Assembly: GCA_009760855.2 (NCBI GenBank)
Contig: WPIO01000358.1
Coordinates: 1-64,000, forward strand
DNA length: 64,000 nucleotides
Reading direction: 5' to 3'
DNA from: Cristatella mucedo
Taxonomy: Eukaryota > Bryozoa > Phylactolaemata > Cristatellidae
Of the stretch, positions 1 through 11,915 are shown in pieces (the first letter of the stretch is position 1; the number at the start of each line of letters is the position of its first letter). A model generated the notes under the pieces. The model made no database searches. It worked only from the letters and a program-made list of their open reading frames with translations, and was not told the DNA's origin. Position numbers and translations under genes: made by a program.

Positions 1-2240
1 GGCATCGCCCCTGGTTACCAAGGACAGTTCTGTCCTGGCTGGTTGGGAAAACAGAATAGTTAAAACAGAACTTCTCGTGACTTCTACTCTCCTATGGTCT
101 CAGTAAGATCATACTTCCGCATTCACACCCGTGCACCGGGCCAGAAAAAAGAATTCAAAGTCAGTCTTCTTGTCTCTTCCTTAAACCCTGCACAGACTCG
201 CCTTAGGATACTTGCATCCCAGTCAGTCAGAGAACCACTCTGTGACATACGGCGAAAAAATACAATGGAATTCTGTTTGAACGCGAGCAGATATCAGAGG
301 TCATTCGATATGTCGATGTTGATTATTGCCAACAAAGCAGTCATCATCAAAGAGTGTTCCCTCTGGGCTTTTTTCAAATCTACGCCAAAGATGCTGGAGT
401 AATTGAGGATCGCATGTTGGACAAACTCGAATCCAAGAAAAACGACCCTTGTAAGATAGCAGGTTGCAGTGCTACGACAGATCATCAGCAGTCATATCTG
501 GAGGCATGTCAGGTATCTAAAAAAGAATACTGTCCGCAAATGAGAACGAGATTTTCATAAACTGCGATAACCGCTGCTTGGACCTGACAGGAAGAGTTCA
601 TGCTGCAAGTCAAGTCAAGACTTCCATTGTCATGTACATTACCTTTTTTGGAATGTATAGCCCACCTACTTCATTATTTTACGAGGTACGATCAACTCTG
701 AGGTGGGAAGAATGAAGAAAGTCTTGGCCGTCACTTTCAAACGTGACTCTGCAGCAAAGTGCAAAGTGCAAGAGTGGAGGCTGTAAAAAACCATCTGTGA
801 TGGACTGTCTGAACAGCATGGGTAGGCCTTTTGGGAGCAACTATCTGAGGAAACTAGTGGACCGACTTTAAAAAATGGAGTGAAGCGTGGTCAGTCTCCT
901 GCACGGGATCTTGAACTTAAGCTTTTTTTCTCTGTTGCATTTTTCGTGTAGCATCTTCAAAAAGATTGACCACGTTCAGAAAACGGCTGTTTGATCCATA
1001 GATGAATTCAGAAGATGCCTCTTGTGACCTACACTCTCTGAGATTGAGTGTTGTCAAGAATATGAGAAATCGGTGTGCCAATAATCACACTGCTCGTAGA
1101 TGCCAAAAGAAGATGTAAAATTTCGAAGAGTAGCTTCTGGACGAAGAATCCGCCGAAGGACACAGGTGCCTTGAGAAAACTCTCCAAATATGTTGGTCTC
1201 ACGGCAGAGGGAAAAATTTCAAAATAACCAGAAGAATAGCACAGACTATCTCCGACAATAAATCACAACTATGTTTTCCCAGCTCACAAAATTTGATTTT
1301 TTTAAATTTAGTTTCTTGTTTGAATTTGAGCAGGTTATGATGGTACTAGACCAGACGACCGAACTCCGCCAGCACTGACTAACTATCAGAGGCTTCTATT
1401 ATTCAGGCGTTGATGGAACAAAGCTATTCAAGGAAATGTGCGACTGTAAAGAGATTTTTTTGCCACACGTCACGACTCGGAAACCAAATACCACTTTGCG
1501 ACTTCACGCCTTTCATTGCCATTCATTATTGTAATTGTCAGCCATGGTGTATATGCGATCCTAATTTGGGAATTTCTTTGCAAATTCTTCTCACCATGCA
1601 TCAATTACCAATTCCGAACGTTCCTTTAGAAAGACCGAAGATAATCTTTGCATCAATCATGACATTATCGTTATTGCATTATAATCTTGTCTTAAGTGAG
1701 AGCTCCCTGGTGCAGAATCGACTCTGATTTGAAATATAAATATGATAGCGGTATGATGCACTTATTATTTTAAAAATATGAAACAGGTACGGTTATAAAA
1801 ACAGCGATGTAAAAATGGAAGTAAATAAATTATACAAGAACTAAGACTTTCAGATGCTCTGAAACGAGAAGTGTGGTCGAGAAGCAGTTAGCTCTAGAAC
1901 AAGGTCCTGGATACGGTACTCGACTCGCAGAAACCAAGGTCGTGTGCTTGAGCTTTGCGGCAAAGGCAAAGAGCCAGCCGGAGTAGAAGATTGGGGTGAA
2001 TTAGGGAGCTCTCTCTGTCTTTTAGGTATGATAATTAGTTACCTCATTTCCCCGAAATTAAGATAGGGTCTTATACTAATTTTACCTTCGAAAATCGGAT
2101 TGCAGCTCTACTTTTAGAGAATGCCCGATTTTTCTCATGTGCAAAACTTTCTGGTTATTCATGCAAAATAAACCTGCTTTTATTCATGCACGCAAATAAA
2201 TTTTTATTCATATTCAGCTATGTTATCTTCATCTGGAACA
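1..2240. other. AT-rich stretch, no recognised gene
   Basis: No cellular gene is recognised here. A plus-strand open stretch around 270-560 reads like a fragment of old coding sequence (Cys-containing, ends at 558-560), but I cannot match it to a family and see no splice context. The rest is AT-rich with many stops in all frames. Confidence 0.4.
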
Positions 2241-2261
2241 TCGTTATAAATCTCCAAAACC

Positions 2262-2486
2262 TTAATGGATGCCTGAATTTCTTGCGACATCACTATTCTC
2301 TGTTGGCCCCTGTCTTTCGAGTCTAGCAATAGAACTCTTCCTGGATGAACGCTTCTTGTCTACGTAGCCTCCTTTTAGTGCAATAGAAACACAGCTGTCA
2401 GTGATTTTACTCCACGAATTCTTCACCCAAGTAATGAAATCTTGCACGCCAGGCTTCACAAATTTTCCAAATTTATTTCTCTCCAT
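2262..2486 (-). pseudogene. possible pogo/Tigger-type DDE transposase C-terminal remnant
   Basis: A 74-codon minus-strand open frame begins MERNKFGKFVKPGVQDFITW and continues WVKNSWSKITDSCVSIALKG. The spacing W-x(5)-W-x(2)-I-x(5)-(I/V)-x(3)-(F/L)-x(2)-(C/G)G resembles the segment that ends the DDE domain in pogo/Tigger/jerky-like transposases. Catalytic residues are absent, so this is at most a 3' fragment. The identification rests on memory of a short motif and could be chance. Confidence 0.3.
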
Positions 2487-2499
2487 TCAATTTTAAATA

Positions 2500-3800
2500 T
2501 AGTAATTGATTTCCATACTAAAAAAGGCCTTGAATAACTTGTGTATTGCAATACTATAAGCCTGGAGATAGACAGTCATTCCAACAGGAATCATTATTTA
2601 ATATTTTCTCCAATTTGCAAGGAAATTTTTCTTTTCTTAGCTTTTTTTTTTCTTCTTAGCCCCGTGAGTGCAGGATGAGTCCTAAAACTAGCGAACCCCA
2701 ATGAACACTTCGCAAAGCAAGTGGTAGCATTAAATTGACCTACTTCCGTATTATGATTGCGTGACCAGGCCTTTCCGGTTTCAAGAACGAAAGCACCTGA
2801 AGCACGTTAAATTTTATCGTTCTTGCCCTCACCGATGATTAGATGTGGGGGCTCTTTCAATTCAGACAAATCGCCAAAATACTGGTAACACGTGCAATTT
2901 CGTAACCGGTTAAGGGAGCATAGATTAACGAGGTACCCTTCCGATCGGTAATCGCTTGAGATTCTTTGCCAGTCACACACGTAAACACACACACCGTAAT
3001 GTGGGGCGCTATATTATGCCGGAGTGTAATCTCCCTACGTTTCGCCAAAACAATACATAGCACAGTTGCATCCTAAAATTTATGGAAATTTCCATACAAA
3101 AAAAATCATTGGTTTCAGCGGGGCTCAGCATTTGGTTAAACGAAAGAGTCCTTAGGTTACTGATACCCCGAGCTCCGATCCCGCGGTGTCCCGTCATGTG
3201 GCCCGTCTGCTTCCGTCCTCTTCTCTTGGCAAAATATCGTATGGCTTGGCAAAATGAATTTCGACATCAATCAATACGACCAATGCACGATTTTTAAAGA
3301 TGGAGTCAAAAAGCATTCAGAACACCGCCGCAGGTCTCTCTGCGCCTGCGTGAATGGTTACTACCGAGACCCACTATCATGCATTGCTACACGCATATAT
3401 CCGTTTTGTGTGTTTAGACAAACGTAAATCAAAAAATATATACAAGGCGAAAATAACCATTTTATTTTACAATCGAGCGCCATTCAAAAACGCCGACATC
3501 GCATATCATAAATGCAAATTCTTATTGGAAGCGGTCATCCAATTGCTTGGAAGTCCGCGAGATAAGCCGCTGTAGTGAACTTGGCGGTGCAGCGATTTCA
3601 ATTCACACTTCTTACTGAGCCTGATGGTATTCATGTCAAGAGCATACATTTTCATACCACCAAGGTTACATAAAATGAAAATGATTTCATCACAGCAGTG
3701 GCAGCTATCCACGTACACAAATCAGCCGAATATTTTCCGATTGGGCTTCTGAACACAGGTTTTGTCCAATTAAGGCGTCGTGGATCGAATATGTGCTTAC
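2500..3800. other. non-coding stretch
   Basis: No gene or repeat recognised. Only short overlapping open frames on both strands with no domain-like composition. Confidence 0.4.
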
Positions 3801-3805
3801 AAATA

Positions 3806-3920
3806 TATATATTATTATATTATATTAATAATATATAATACATATAATATATATTATATATATATATAATATAATATAATATATATAATAATATATAATA
3901 ATATATTATTATATATATTT
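3806..3920. repeat. AT microsatellite
   Basis: About 115 bp of nearly pure A/T made of TA, TAT and AAT words. A simple repeat likely to form unstable secondary structure. Confidence 0.9.
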
Positions 3921-4227
3921 CCTCGCTAAACGTGCACCTCCTGCTAGCAAAATTACGTGTGCACAAAAGAACCCCCACTAGTTTGTCGAACTCAACGGTT
4001 GCGAAGAAATTTGAGCTGTGAGGGGCCAACCGTCTGTCTTTGCCAGTGGTCCGTCTTGGCCAGCTGTTGGCAGCTTTAGAAACTGATTTTTGTGCAAGCA
4101 TAAAAGAATCAAAGATCAAGACACCTAAGGTAAGACTTTCTCCTTGTCGACTACGGTCACAGTCACTAGCAGCTGCAGTTTCCTTCTGACTTTCATCAGC
4201 TGGTTCCTAAGTGCTCACCCGCAGTGG

Positions 4228-4852
4228 TAGCATCATCACGATCATCATCACGATCATCATCACGATCATCATCACGATCATCATCACGATCATCATCACG
4301 ATCATCATCACGATCATCATCACGATCATCATCATCACGATCATCATCACGATCATCATCACGATCATCATCACGATCATCATCACGATCATCATCACGA
4401 TCATCATCACGATCATCATCACGATCATCATCACGATCATCATCACGATCATCATCACGATCATCATCACGATCATCATCACGATCATCATCACGATCAT
4501 CATCACGATCATCATCACGATCATCATCACGATCATCATCACGATCATCATCACGATCATCATCACGATCATCATCACGATCATCATCACGATCATCATC
4601 ACGATCATCATCACGATCATCATCACGATCATCATCACGATCATCATCACGATCATCATCACGATCATCATCACGATCATCATCACGATCATCATCACGA
4701 TCATCATCACGATCATCATCACGATCATCATCACGATCATCATCACGATCATCATCACGATCATCATCACGATCATCATCACGATCATCATCACGATCAT
4801 CATCACGATCATCATCACGATCATCATCACGATCATCATCACATCATCACAT
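4228..4852. repeat. 12-bp tandem repeat (CACGATCATCAT)n
   Basis: About 51 head-to-tail copies of CACGATCATCAT, nearly identical, with one 3-bp insertion (an extra ATC near 4333) and a degenerate 3' end. Because the unit is a multiple of three, frames stay open on both strands: plus frames give repeats of S-R-S-S or I-T-I-I, the minus strand gives M-M-I-V. I see no promoter, start context or splice sites supporting translation, so I treat the open frames as a by-product of the unit length. Confidence 0.95.
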
Positions 4853-4909
4853 CATCACGTTGGCGAAGAAGAGCAATAGCACTCGGAGCACGATTAATGC
4901 TAGCCGATT

Positions 4910-5068
4910 TTAACAGCATCTTTTGTGTGGCGAAAGAAGAGTCTCTGTAGTTATCGCCACCGCTTGTAGTGGCGATTAGGGATCGCCAGCAGCAGGAGAT
5001 CCGAGCTCAGGACTTCGGTACCGAGGTTATGAAAAGCCACCGCTTTACCTAGTGCGCCACCATGGCTC
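4910..5068 (-). repeat. tRNA-like SINE, family A, old copy
   Basis: Read on the minus strand this starts with a tRNA-like head (a CACTAGGTAAAG-type A-box region, then a degraded B-box region), followed by a body with GGCGAT and CCACTACAAGCGGTGG. It ends in a CTCTTCTTTCGCCACAC tail. The same order is seen at 24395-24560 and 60186-60325. Confidence 0.55.
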
Positions 5069-5920
5069 ATCATTACTCTACAATAGAAGCGAATTAATTA
5101 TCTGAGCACTTTCGGAAAAGGTCAGTTAAGCTCACTAAAGATTAAGATAAAGTTCAAAATCTTCCTATCAATTAATCCGTCTTAGAAGCTTCTCGCGTAA
5201 CGCGAGCTAAATGAATATAAATATGACTTGCTAATACATAGTAAAATCATATAATACTAATAAAATCTGCACAGCATGGAGAAAAGTAAATGCTTTGGCA
5301 TTTTTTCATCTATCTATTTGTGAAGATTTGCCCAAATACTAATTGGACTTTAAGATTTTCCTAGGTAGGTGGGGCATAAGCTCATCAGCTAGGTGACTTG
5401 ATATCGTGCCTTCTAAAGTCTTTCTTTGCTATTTTAAATAATCGTACGCAAGCCTTTCTTTATCGTTTTTGCCACAAAGAAAGTTACGAGTAAACCTTCT
5501 GAATAAGACAGGTGCATCCCAATATCTCAGGTTTTCCATCCAATCCGGGTTTGAGTTTAGAGGATCGCGTATTTGCTCTCTTCTTGCCGATCAATGACGA
5601 GAGTGGAAAGTGGATTGAATAGCTGCAAACTTTCGGAGGTCATTTAAGCTCAGCAACGATAAAAATAAAGATCTAGATATACCTATCCATTGCGACAGCT
5701 CTGTATTCCTTGTACGTGTAATTCCGAAACGAGTGCAAGGTATGCCGACCTGACACACATTTTGCATCTGATGGTAGTGGCTGCTCATAAGTAGGAGCCA
5801 ACAGCACTGCTCAAAGATTTCGGTCTTGGTGTAATCCACAGAATTTCACAGACATTTCAGTTTGTACGACATACAACGATCTCTTACAAATAGAAATTTC
5901 GGCGCATAAAAAATTAAAGG
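5069..5920. other. non-coding stretch
   Basis: Nothing recognised. The minus-strand open frame at 5591-5839 shows no domain features. Confidence 0.35.
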
Positions 5921-5924
5921 TCAG

Positions 5925-6100
5925 CTGATTTAACAGCCTCGTTTATAGAGCCGGCCTTTATAACCTAAGAGATATGGGGCTCGCTCTGCACGATCGAGGT
6001 AGTGGGTTTGAATCCTGCAGTGAGCGATCCTTTGTTGCGAACTGCAAGAGATGGTGGCATCTGTTAACGCTCGTCTACAGCTATAAAAATGAGGCCATAA
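5925..6100 (+). repeat. tRNA-like SINE, family A, diverged copy
   Basis: A B-box-like GTGGGTTTGAATCCTGCAG lies near 6001, preceded by an A-box-like head and followed by GAGCGATCC and TGCAAG..GTGG body words shared with the family. A short minus-strand tail of the same family (AGCTGATTTAACAGCCTC) lies directly upstream, so two copies may be nested. Confidence 0.5.
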
Positions 6101-6214
6101 AACTAACTAATATAATATAGTTGGTAGAAGATCTATAGCAGCAATCAGTCTTGCTTGTAGTGGGCAATGCGAACCTCATGGCACTCAGTTGTACCTTTGC
6201 TTCGATCCCTCCTC

Positions 6215-7276
6215 CTCCTTCTCCTTCTCAGCCTTCGAGCACCTCAAATTCTATCAACTCATTTGCTGCATGTATTGATGACATCCAAACATGGATGGCA
6301 GCGAATTTTCTAAAACTAAACGATGATAAAACTAACTTACTAGTTATGGGCAAACCCAGTCTGATTCAGATATTGGAAAGGCTAACGTTCAAAATTGGCT
6401 CTGCCAGCATATCTCCAGTTGAATCAGCTCGAAATCTAGGTGTCATATTCCAAAGCGACCTCTCGTTGGGCGACCACATCAGCTCCACAGTCAAATCTGC
6501 TTACTTTCACCAACATAACCTTGCTAAAGTTCTTGCTTGTTTAGATAAGGATACCACGCCCAAGTTGGTCCATGCATTCGTGACATCTCGTCTCGACTTC
6601 TGCTACTCACTGCTTACTGGCCTACCGGCATGTGCGATCAGGCGATTGCAGCTGGTGCACAACTTTGCAGCTAGGCTTCTCTGTCGTGAGCGTCGGAGTT
6701 GCCGCATCACATCACTTCTCGCCGACGTGCACTGGCTACCAGTCAAGCAACGGATTGACTTCAAGGTTTTGTCGCTCACTCTTAGGTCACTTCATTCTTT
6801 GGCTCCAGCCAATCTCTCGGATCTACTGCCCCACTAGGCCAAGCATCGTAACACCCGCTTTTCGGAATCCAACACTTTACTAGTACCTCGTACAAACCTC
6901 AAATCCTTTGGAGACCGTGCATTCAGTTCGTATGCTCCCAAAGCCTGGAACTCCCTCCCGAATTGCGCCAGAACATCCCCTGACTTGACCACATTTAAAA
7001 AGAACTTGAAAACACACCTATTTGGGACAGCATTTAGTGGGTCTCTGTAATTCGTCCTTCATGTGCTTATACCTGCTGACACTGTGCATGCTGCCACTAA
7101 CCACACTTGCATGCTGACCCTGTGCATGTCACCCCTACCATGTTGTTTATCAAGCATGCTATTACTCACCATTCAATTGCATTTCCCTTTGCAGCAAATG
7201 TAAAGCGCCTGGAAAGAGATTGAGTTCTCTGAGCGTGCTTTATCAAGTGCATTATTATTATTATTATTATTATAAG
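6215..7276 (+). mobile_element. 5'-truncated CR1/L2-like non-LTR retrotransposon
   Basis: Encodes the C-terminal part of a reverse transcriptase, just downstream of the YADD box: the conserved block C-I-D-D-I-Q-T-W-M-A-A-N-F-L-K-L-N-D-D-K-T near 6275, then N-L-G-V-I-F and a thumb region with L-P-V-K-Q-R-I-D-F-K ending at a stop near 6837. A 3' UTR of about 430 bp follows, ending in GCGTGCTTTATCAAGTGC and a (TTA)n tail at 7254-7275. Endonuclease and RT motifs A-C are missing, the usual 5' truncation of these elements. Shared with copies at 15305, 18573, 44350 and tail-only pieces. Confidence 0.85.
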
Positions 7277-7377
7277 CCTTCCTCTTGCGGGACTTGAAAC
7301 CACAATGTTATCATGAATCAGTTTCCCTTCTCCTAACCATGTTGCGACAGCTTCAGCGCTATTGCAGCTGGTAAAAA

Positions 7378-7550
7378 TAGTAATAATAATAATGCACTTG
7401 ATAAAGCACCCTCAGAGAACTCAATCTCTTTCTATGCGCTTTATATTTGCTGCAAAGGGAAATGCAATGTAATGATGAGTAATAGCATGCTTGATAAACA
7501 ACATGAATAACATGGTTAGGGGTGACATGCACGTGGATGCAGGACTGTCA
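7378..7550 (-). mobile_element. 3'-end fragment of the same CR1/L2-like family
   Basis: The reverse complement ends in the family's 3' terminus (AACTCAATCTC and GCACTTGATAAAGC, then TAATAATAAT). Only about 170 bp of 3' UTR is present. It sits tail-to-tail with the plus-strand copy ending at 7276. Confidence 0.8.
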
Positions 7551-8975
7551 ACATCCCCTTAACATAGTAACTGCTGTGTTTACCGCCCGGCAATTCGTCG
7601 CTACATGCGACCGACCCGGAAGTTAGGAAGTGGGCCGGCATAATGCTACGGAGCAGTGCATAGACATTCAATGAATGTCGATGCTATGAATGTTAATAAA
7701 CCCGAAGCAATTCCACTGCATTTAAAGATAGCGAATCTTCAGCAAAAACGGTCTGGTTTTCAGTGATAAGCATCTGAATAGGACTCCTACTAGAGCTGCT
7801 CAAGAGAATGCATTGGATAACTCCTGATGATTCTACAGTGAGCACACGAGAATATACGAAGGGCCACTTCTTACAGGAAAGTGTCATTGAAATGAACGGC
7901 TATGTAAGCGATGTAATCAGAGTATGCAATGCACGAAGTATTTTAAAGATAAATTTATTGCAGTGCCGGGTAACCTGAGCTGAACAAATGTGATTACCGT
8001 GTCCGCTTGATGTACAGGCCTAAAACAAAGTCGCCAAAGCCAGACGTGAACTCTGGAGGTGCGGCTCGAACGAACTGAAGGCCTAATCGCCGAGAGAGTT
8101 TAATTTAGTATGGGGATACCTGAAAACCAACTTTGTACACTGAAGATGATTGTAGACCACCGAGTTACTCGAGTTTCAAACGGCAGTTTGGTAGTAGTAA
8201 TGCCGGGCTCGTAGGTTGCAAGATACGCTCACGTTCATTCAGCGGGAAGCCAGCCAAAAATCTCAAAGAAGGAAGAAATGAGCGTAAGATTGCTATGTTT
8301 GGGTCTTTCTTTGTATAGATGTCGCTCATCTCTTCCGATACCGCTAAGCTTGCGGATGCCTGGCATTAGAGGGTTCGAAGATGGTTCGAAGCTAGTCCAC
8401 CGAGCGGTTGGCTCCATTTTGCTAATCCGACTACGTTCAGTCGTTAGCGGTTACTCATTACTTGAGATAATTTTACATAAACTAGTTTATATTCAAAATG
8501 ATCGTTGCAATTAGTGCTTAGAACTTAGCTAGACTGTGGAACACTACGAAGATGGTTTATATTCAAAATCAGCTTTTTAGAATTGTGCTCATGTTATTCC
8601 TCTCTATTCGTATGAAAGCTATATTAAATCTTAGCTCACCTCGGTTAATTTTACCAACAGCACTTCTAGTAGGCTGGTTTGTGGAAGGTCAGTTATGATC
8701 TTTTGTTTGCTTCCTCAAGCTCCAGCTTTAGCAGTCATGTTATTTTAATGCCTGCAATAATTCACAAGCTGCCTCGTCTAGGGCATCCATGAACTTCATT
8801 TTGAAAACCGGACTACCTTGCAGAGACACTGAACACCCGCATTTTTTCTCGACCAAGATAAATTCGTAAGCCATCATCAGATGGGCGGCACCACATTTCT
8901 AAAAGTGATCAATTGATAGAAGCAGTTTTAAAATAATAGATCAAATAACTCAGGTAATCTCGGGTGCCATACCCT
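7551..8975. other. non-coding stretch
   Basis: No gene or repeat recognised. Confidence 0.35.
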
Positions 8976-8978
8976 CTG

Positions 8979-8979
8979 A

Positions 8980-9078
<99 letters not shown>

Positions 9079-9081
9079 CGC

Positions 9082-9112
<31 letters not shown>

Positions 9113-9140
9113 CATGTGTGCGCGTGTGTGCGCGTGTACG
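8979..9140. repeat. compound (AT)n(GT)n(CG)n dinucleotide tract
   Basis: (AT)n at 8979-9000, then (GT)n interrupted by (CG)n and GCGCGCGTG segments to about 9140. Nearly 160 bp alternate pyrimidine and purine. Confidence 0.92.
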
Positions 9141-9149
9141 TAATTAAAC

Positions 9150-10110
9150 ATATATATGTCCTAAATATTAAGAAAAACACACTTTGAAACAACCGCATGC
9201 TAAACCACATAGATTATGACTGCCGAGATACATAGCATTCGCGGTTCATGAATTACAACTGCTAGGAGCCGGTTATGTGACTGCATTATAGCTTATAGCT
9301 GTGCCCAGGCTAGGTTCGGTTGGCTGAAACTGGATGGCTGTAACGCGGTAAGGGTCACCAGCTAGGCCGGAGCCTGACTTATGGGCATGGCCGGATGTGC
9401 GGTGAAGAGAGGTTACCGGGGCTTGTGGGAAACAGAGGTTGGCCGAGTAAGTCATGGTGTTGGACGCTCCCGATGTCGCCGAGTTATGCGCCTGGATGGG
9501 TGCGTGCGTGCTCTGGCGATGCGGCCACGCACGCTAGGCGACGAGTATCCAAAGCCCGAGCAGAGCTGGGTGGCACGCTCGTTGTTGCTAGGGTGTTCCG
9601 GGTTCCCTTGTAGTGTGTTCGTGGCCACCCTCCCCCCCCGTGAGCTGGTGTCTTTCGGGGGAAGCTCTCGACTGTTATAGACGTTGACTCCGACTATCCA
9701 AGCAGTTACTCAGCTAGCCAGATCTTTGAAGGTGTACGCTTGTACTGTTGGGACGTAGTCGGTACAACGGCGGGAATGTGGAAGCCGACTGAGCCACTGA
9801 CACGATTTTTCGAGCTTGCAGCGTCACTTCGTGCCCTTCTAGTTTACCGTGTGTAGGGTCACCCCTGTAGACTTGTTTAGTCCCCCCGTTGTTGTTGGTG
9901 CAAGCGATATTATAAAGAGTTCTAATCAGACGGCTGCTCGTCTTACCCTAGCTCAGCGGCGTCGCCAGCTGCGGCGTGGCCTGAGCGTGGCGGGGCCGGG
10001 GAAATAGCCTCTGACCCCTGGATCCCAGCTACACAGCTGCATCGCAGCTTATTAAGGCCTCCCGGAAGCATTTAGTGCGCCCTGTTTTGCTCTCTTTTTT
10101 GATACTGCGA
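9150..10110. other. non-coding stretch, GC-richer
   Basis: A plus-strand open frame at 9381-9680 is the longest. It shows no signal peptide or known motif, and I do not call it a gene. Confidence 0.35.
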
Positions 10111-10112
10111 TA

Positions 10113-10328
10113 ACTTATGTATGTATCTCCGTCTGTAACTGCACAAAGTCATAGAGACCATGTGGGTGTTACGCAGGAGAGTTTTGTTTAGCGAACTCAC
10201 AGCCTAAGCGGCTTTCGGTACGCATTCGGTAGCGAATAGACTTAATCTCACGCAACAAAGAGAAAGTGGGAAGCATAGCAGATTCAAGAGAGCAGTTGAG
10301 GCAGGGAGTAGCATGGAAGTAATGTAAT
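10113..10328 (-). mobile_element. duplicated 3' end of the second retrotransposon family
   Basis: A segment of about 215 bp repeats the 3'-terminal part of the adjacent element (10329-10540): shared words include AACTCACAGCCTAAGCGGC and GAAAGTGGGAAGCATAGCAG. The join at 10320-10337 carries TAATGTAATGTAATGTA, consistent with an (ACATT)n 3' tail on the minus strand. The two segments are tandem and diverged by scattered substitutions. Confidence 0.75.
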
Positions 10329-11915
10329 GTAATGTATCTCCATCAGTAACTCCACAAAGTCACAAAGACCATGTGTGTGTTACGCAGGAGAGTTTTGTAT
10401 AGCGCACTCACAGCCTAAGCGGCTTTCGGTACGCATTCGGTACCCAACAGACTTCGTCTCACGCAACAAAGAGAAAGTGGGAAGCATAGCAGAGTCAGGA
10501 GAGCAGTTGAGGTAGTGAGTAGCATAGAAGTAGCAGTTCAGGACCGCTGAAAAAGATGTGCCATAGTCGGCAGTTGGAGAGTAGATGTCGTTGCGTAAGA
10601 ATTGTCGAAGCGAGTTCCACAGTCTAGGACCTGCAGAGCTAAAGCTTCTGTCGCCAACTGTCTTTAAGCAGAGGAATGGGATAGCTAATTTATTGTCCAC
10701 ACAGGACCTGAGGGCGCGAACAGGCTGAAACTGATGCAGCAGTTCAATTAGGTGCGAAGGAGCCAAGCCGTGGCGGGCCTTGTGGGTCAGCGTAAGAACT
10801 TTGCTCTGTATCCTTTGCTCAACCGGCAACAATCCTAGCTCTTTCAGCAGACGCGACACGTGCTCAAACCGCTGGGACTTGAAGACCAGCCTTGCAGCCA
10901 TATTCATAGTCCGCTGTAGCGGCATAATAGCTTTCTTTGGCAGCCCAGCCAAAAGGGAATTACAATAATCATGCCGAGAAAGAACTAAAGAGCTAGTTAA
11001 ATTCTTTACAAGCCACTGTGGGAGACAGCTTCTAATCTTGGATAGGGATCGGATGTGATGGCTAGCTGTAGAGGCAGTCTTCTGAATGAAGCTTTTGAAA
11101 TTGAGGCAGCTGTCGAACACGACACCTAGATTACGAGCACGTGGTGAAGGTCGCACAATAGCATCACCTATTAGAACAGCAAAGCCTTTTAATTCAGCCA
11201 CACGCTTAGGGTGTCCTATGAGAAGCAGTTCGGTTTTATCGTCATTTAATTTCAGGAAGTTTTCCGACATCCAGGATCGAATATTGGCAAGGCAAGTATT
11301 CAGTTTCTCAGTTGCTGCAGCAGATTCCGACGGTTTAAATGACAAATACAACTGAGTATCGTCAGCATAGAAGTGATATCCTATTCCATGGGCCTTAATC
11401 ACTTTTCCCAGAGGTTGTGTATAAATGGAGAACAGCAAGGGACCAAGTACAGACCCTTGAGGGACTCCACAGGTGACCCTTCTCATGTCTGAGACCTGAC
11501 CCCCGCACGACACGGATTGAACACGATCAGACAAGTATGATTTAAACCACGCCAGTGCTTCGTCTGCCAGACCGATCGTTGTTCTCAATCGTTCAAGCAG
11601 GACTTCGTGATCAATGGTATCGAAGGCAGCAGACAGATCTAGCAGAGCTAGGGCAGTGACATTCTCGTCGTCGTTGCCACGTAGAATGTCATTGTTAACA
11701 CGGAGGAGAGCAGTTTCAGTAGAGTGCTGCCTCTTGAAACCTGATTGAAATGTTTCTGACATTCCATTATTTTCAATATGTTCAACTAGCTGCTTAGCAA
11801 CAATTTTTTCAAGAATCTTTGATAAGAAGCAGCTCAGGATGGTTGGAAAGGATGTGCCATAGTCGGCAGTAGGAGAGTAGTTGTCGTGGATGCTATCCTT
11901 GAATACAGCTACCAT
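10329..11915 (-). mobile_element. CR1/L2-like reverse transcriptase ORF, second family
   Basis: A 511-codon minus-strand frame (11915 down to 10380) carries RT hallmarks in order: L-S-K-I-L-E-K-I-V-A-K-Q-L, SGFKRQHSTETALL, motif A L-L-D-L-S-A-A-F-D-T-I-D-H, motif B G-V-P-Q-G-S-V-L-G-P-L, motif C F-Y-A-D-D-T-Q-L, then the F-L-K-L-N-D-D-K-T block and thumb. The apurinic endonuclease domain is absent. The first 20 or so residues (SPTADYGTSF) repeat a sequence that also occurs near the C-terminus, where it is probably translated 3' UTR. The copy therefore looks chimeric at its 5' edge. The open frame suggests a fairly young insertion. Confidence 0.9.

Noticed and set aside
4207-4913. Long open frames across the 12-bp repeat
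   Set aside because: Openness follows from a stop-free unit of length divisible by three; no gene context on either strand.
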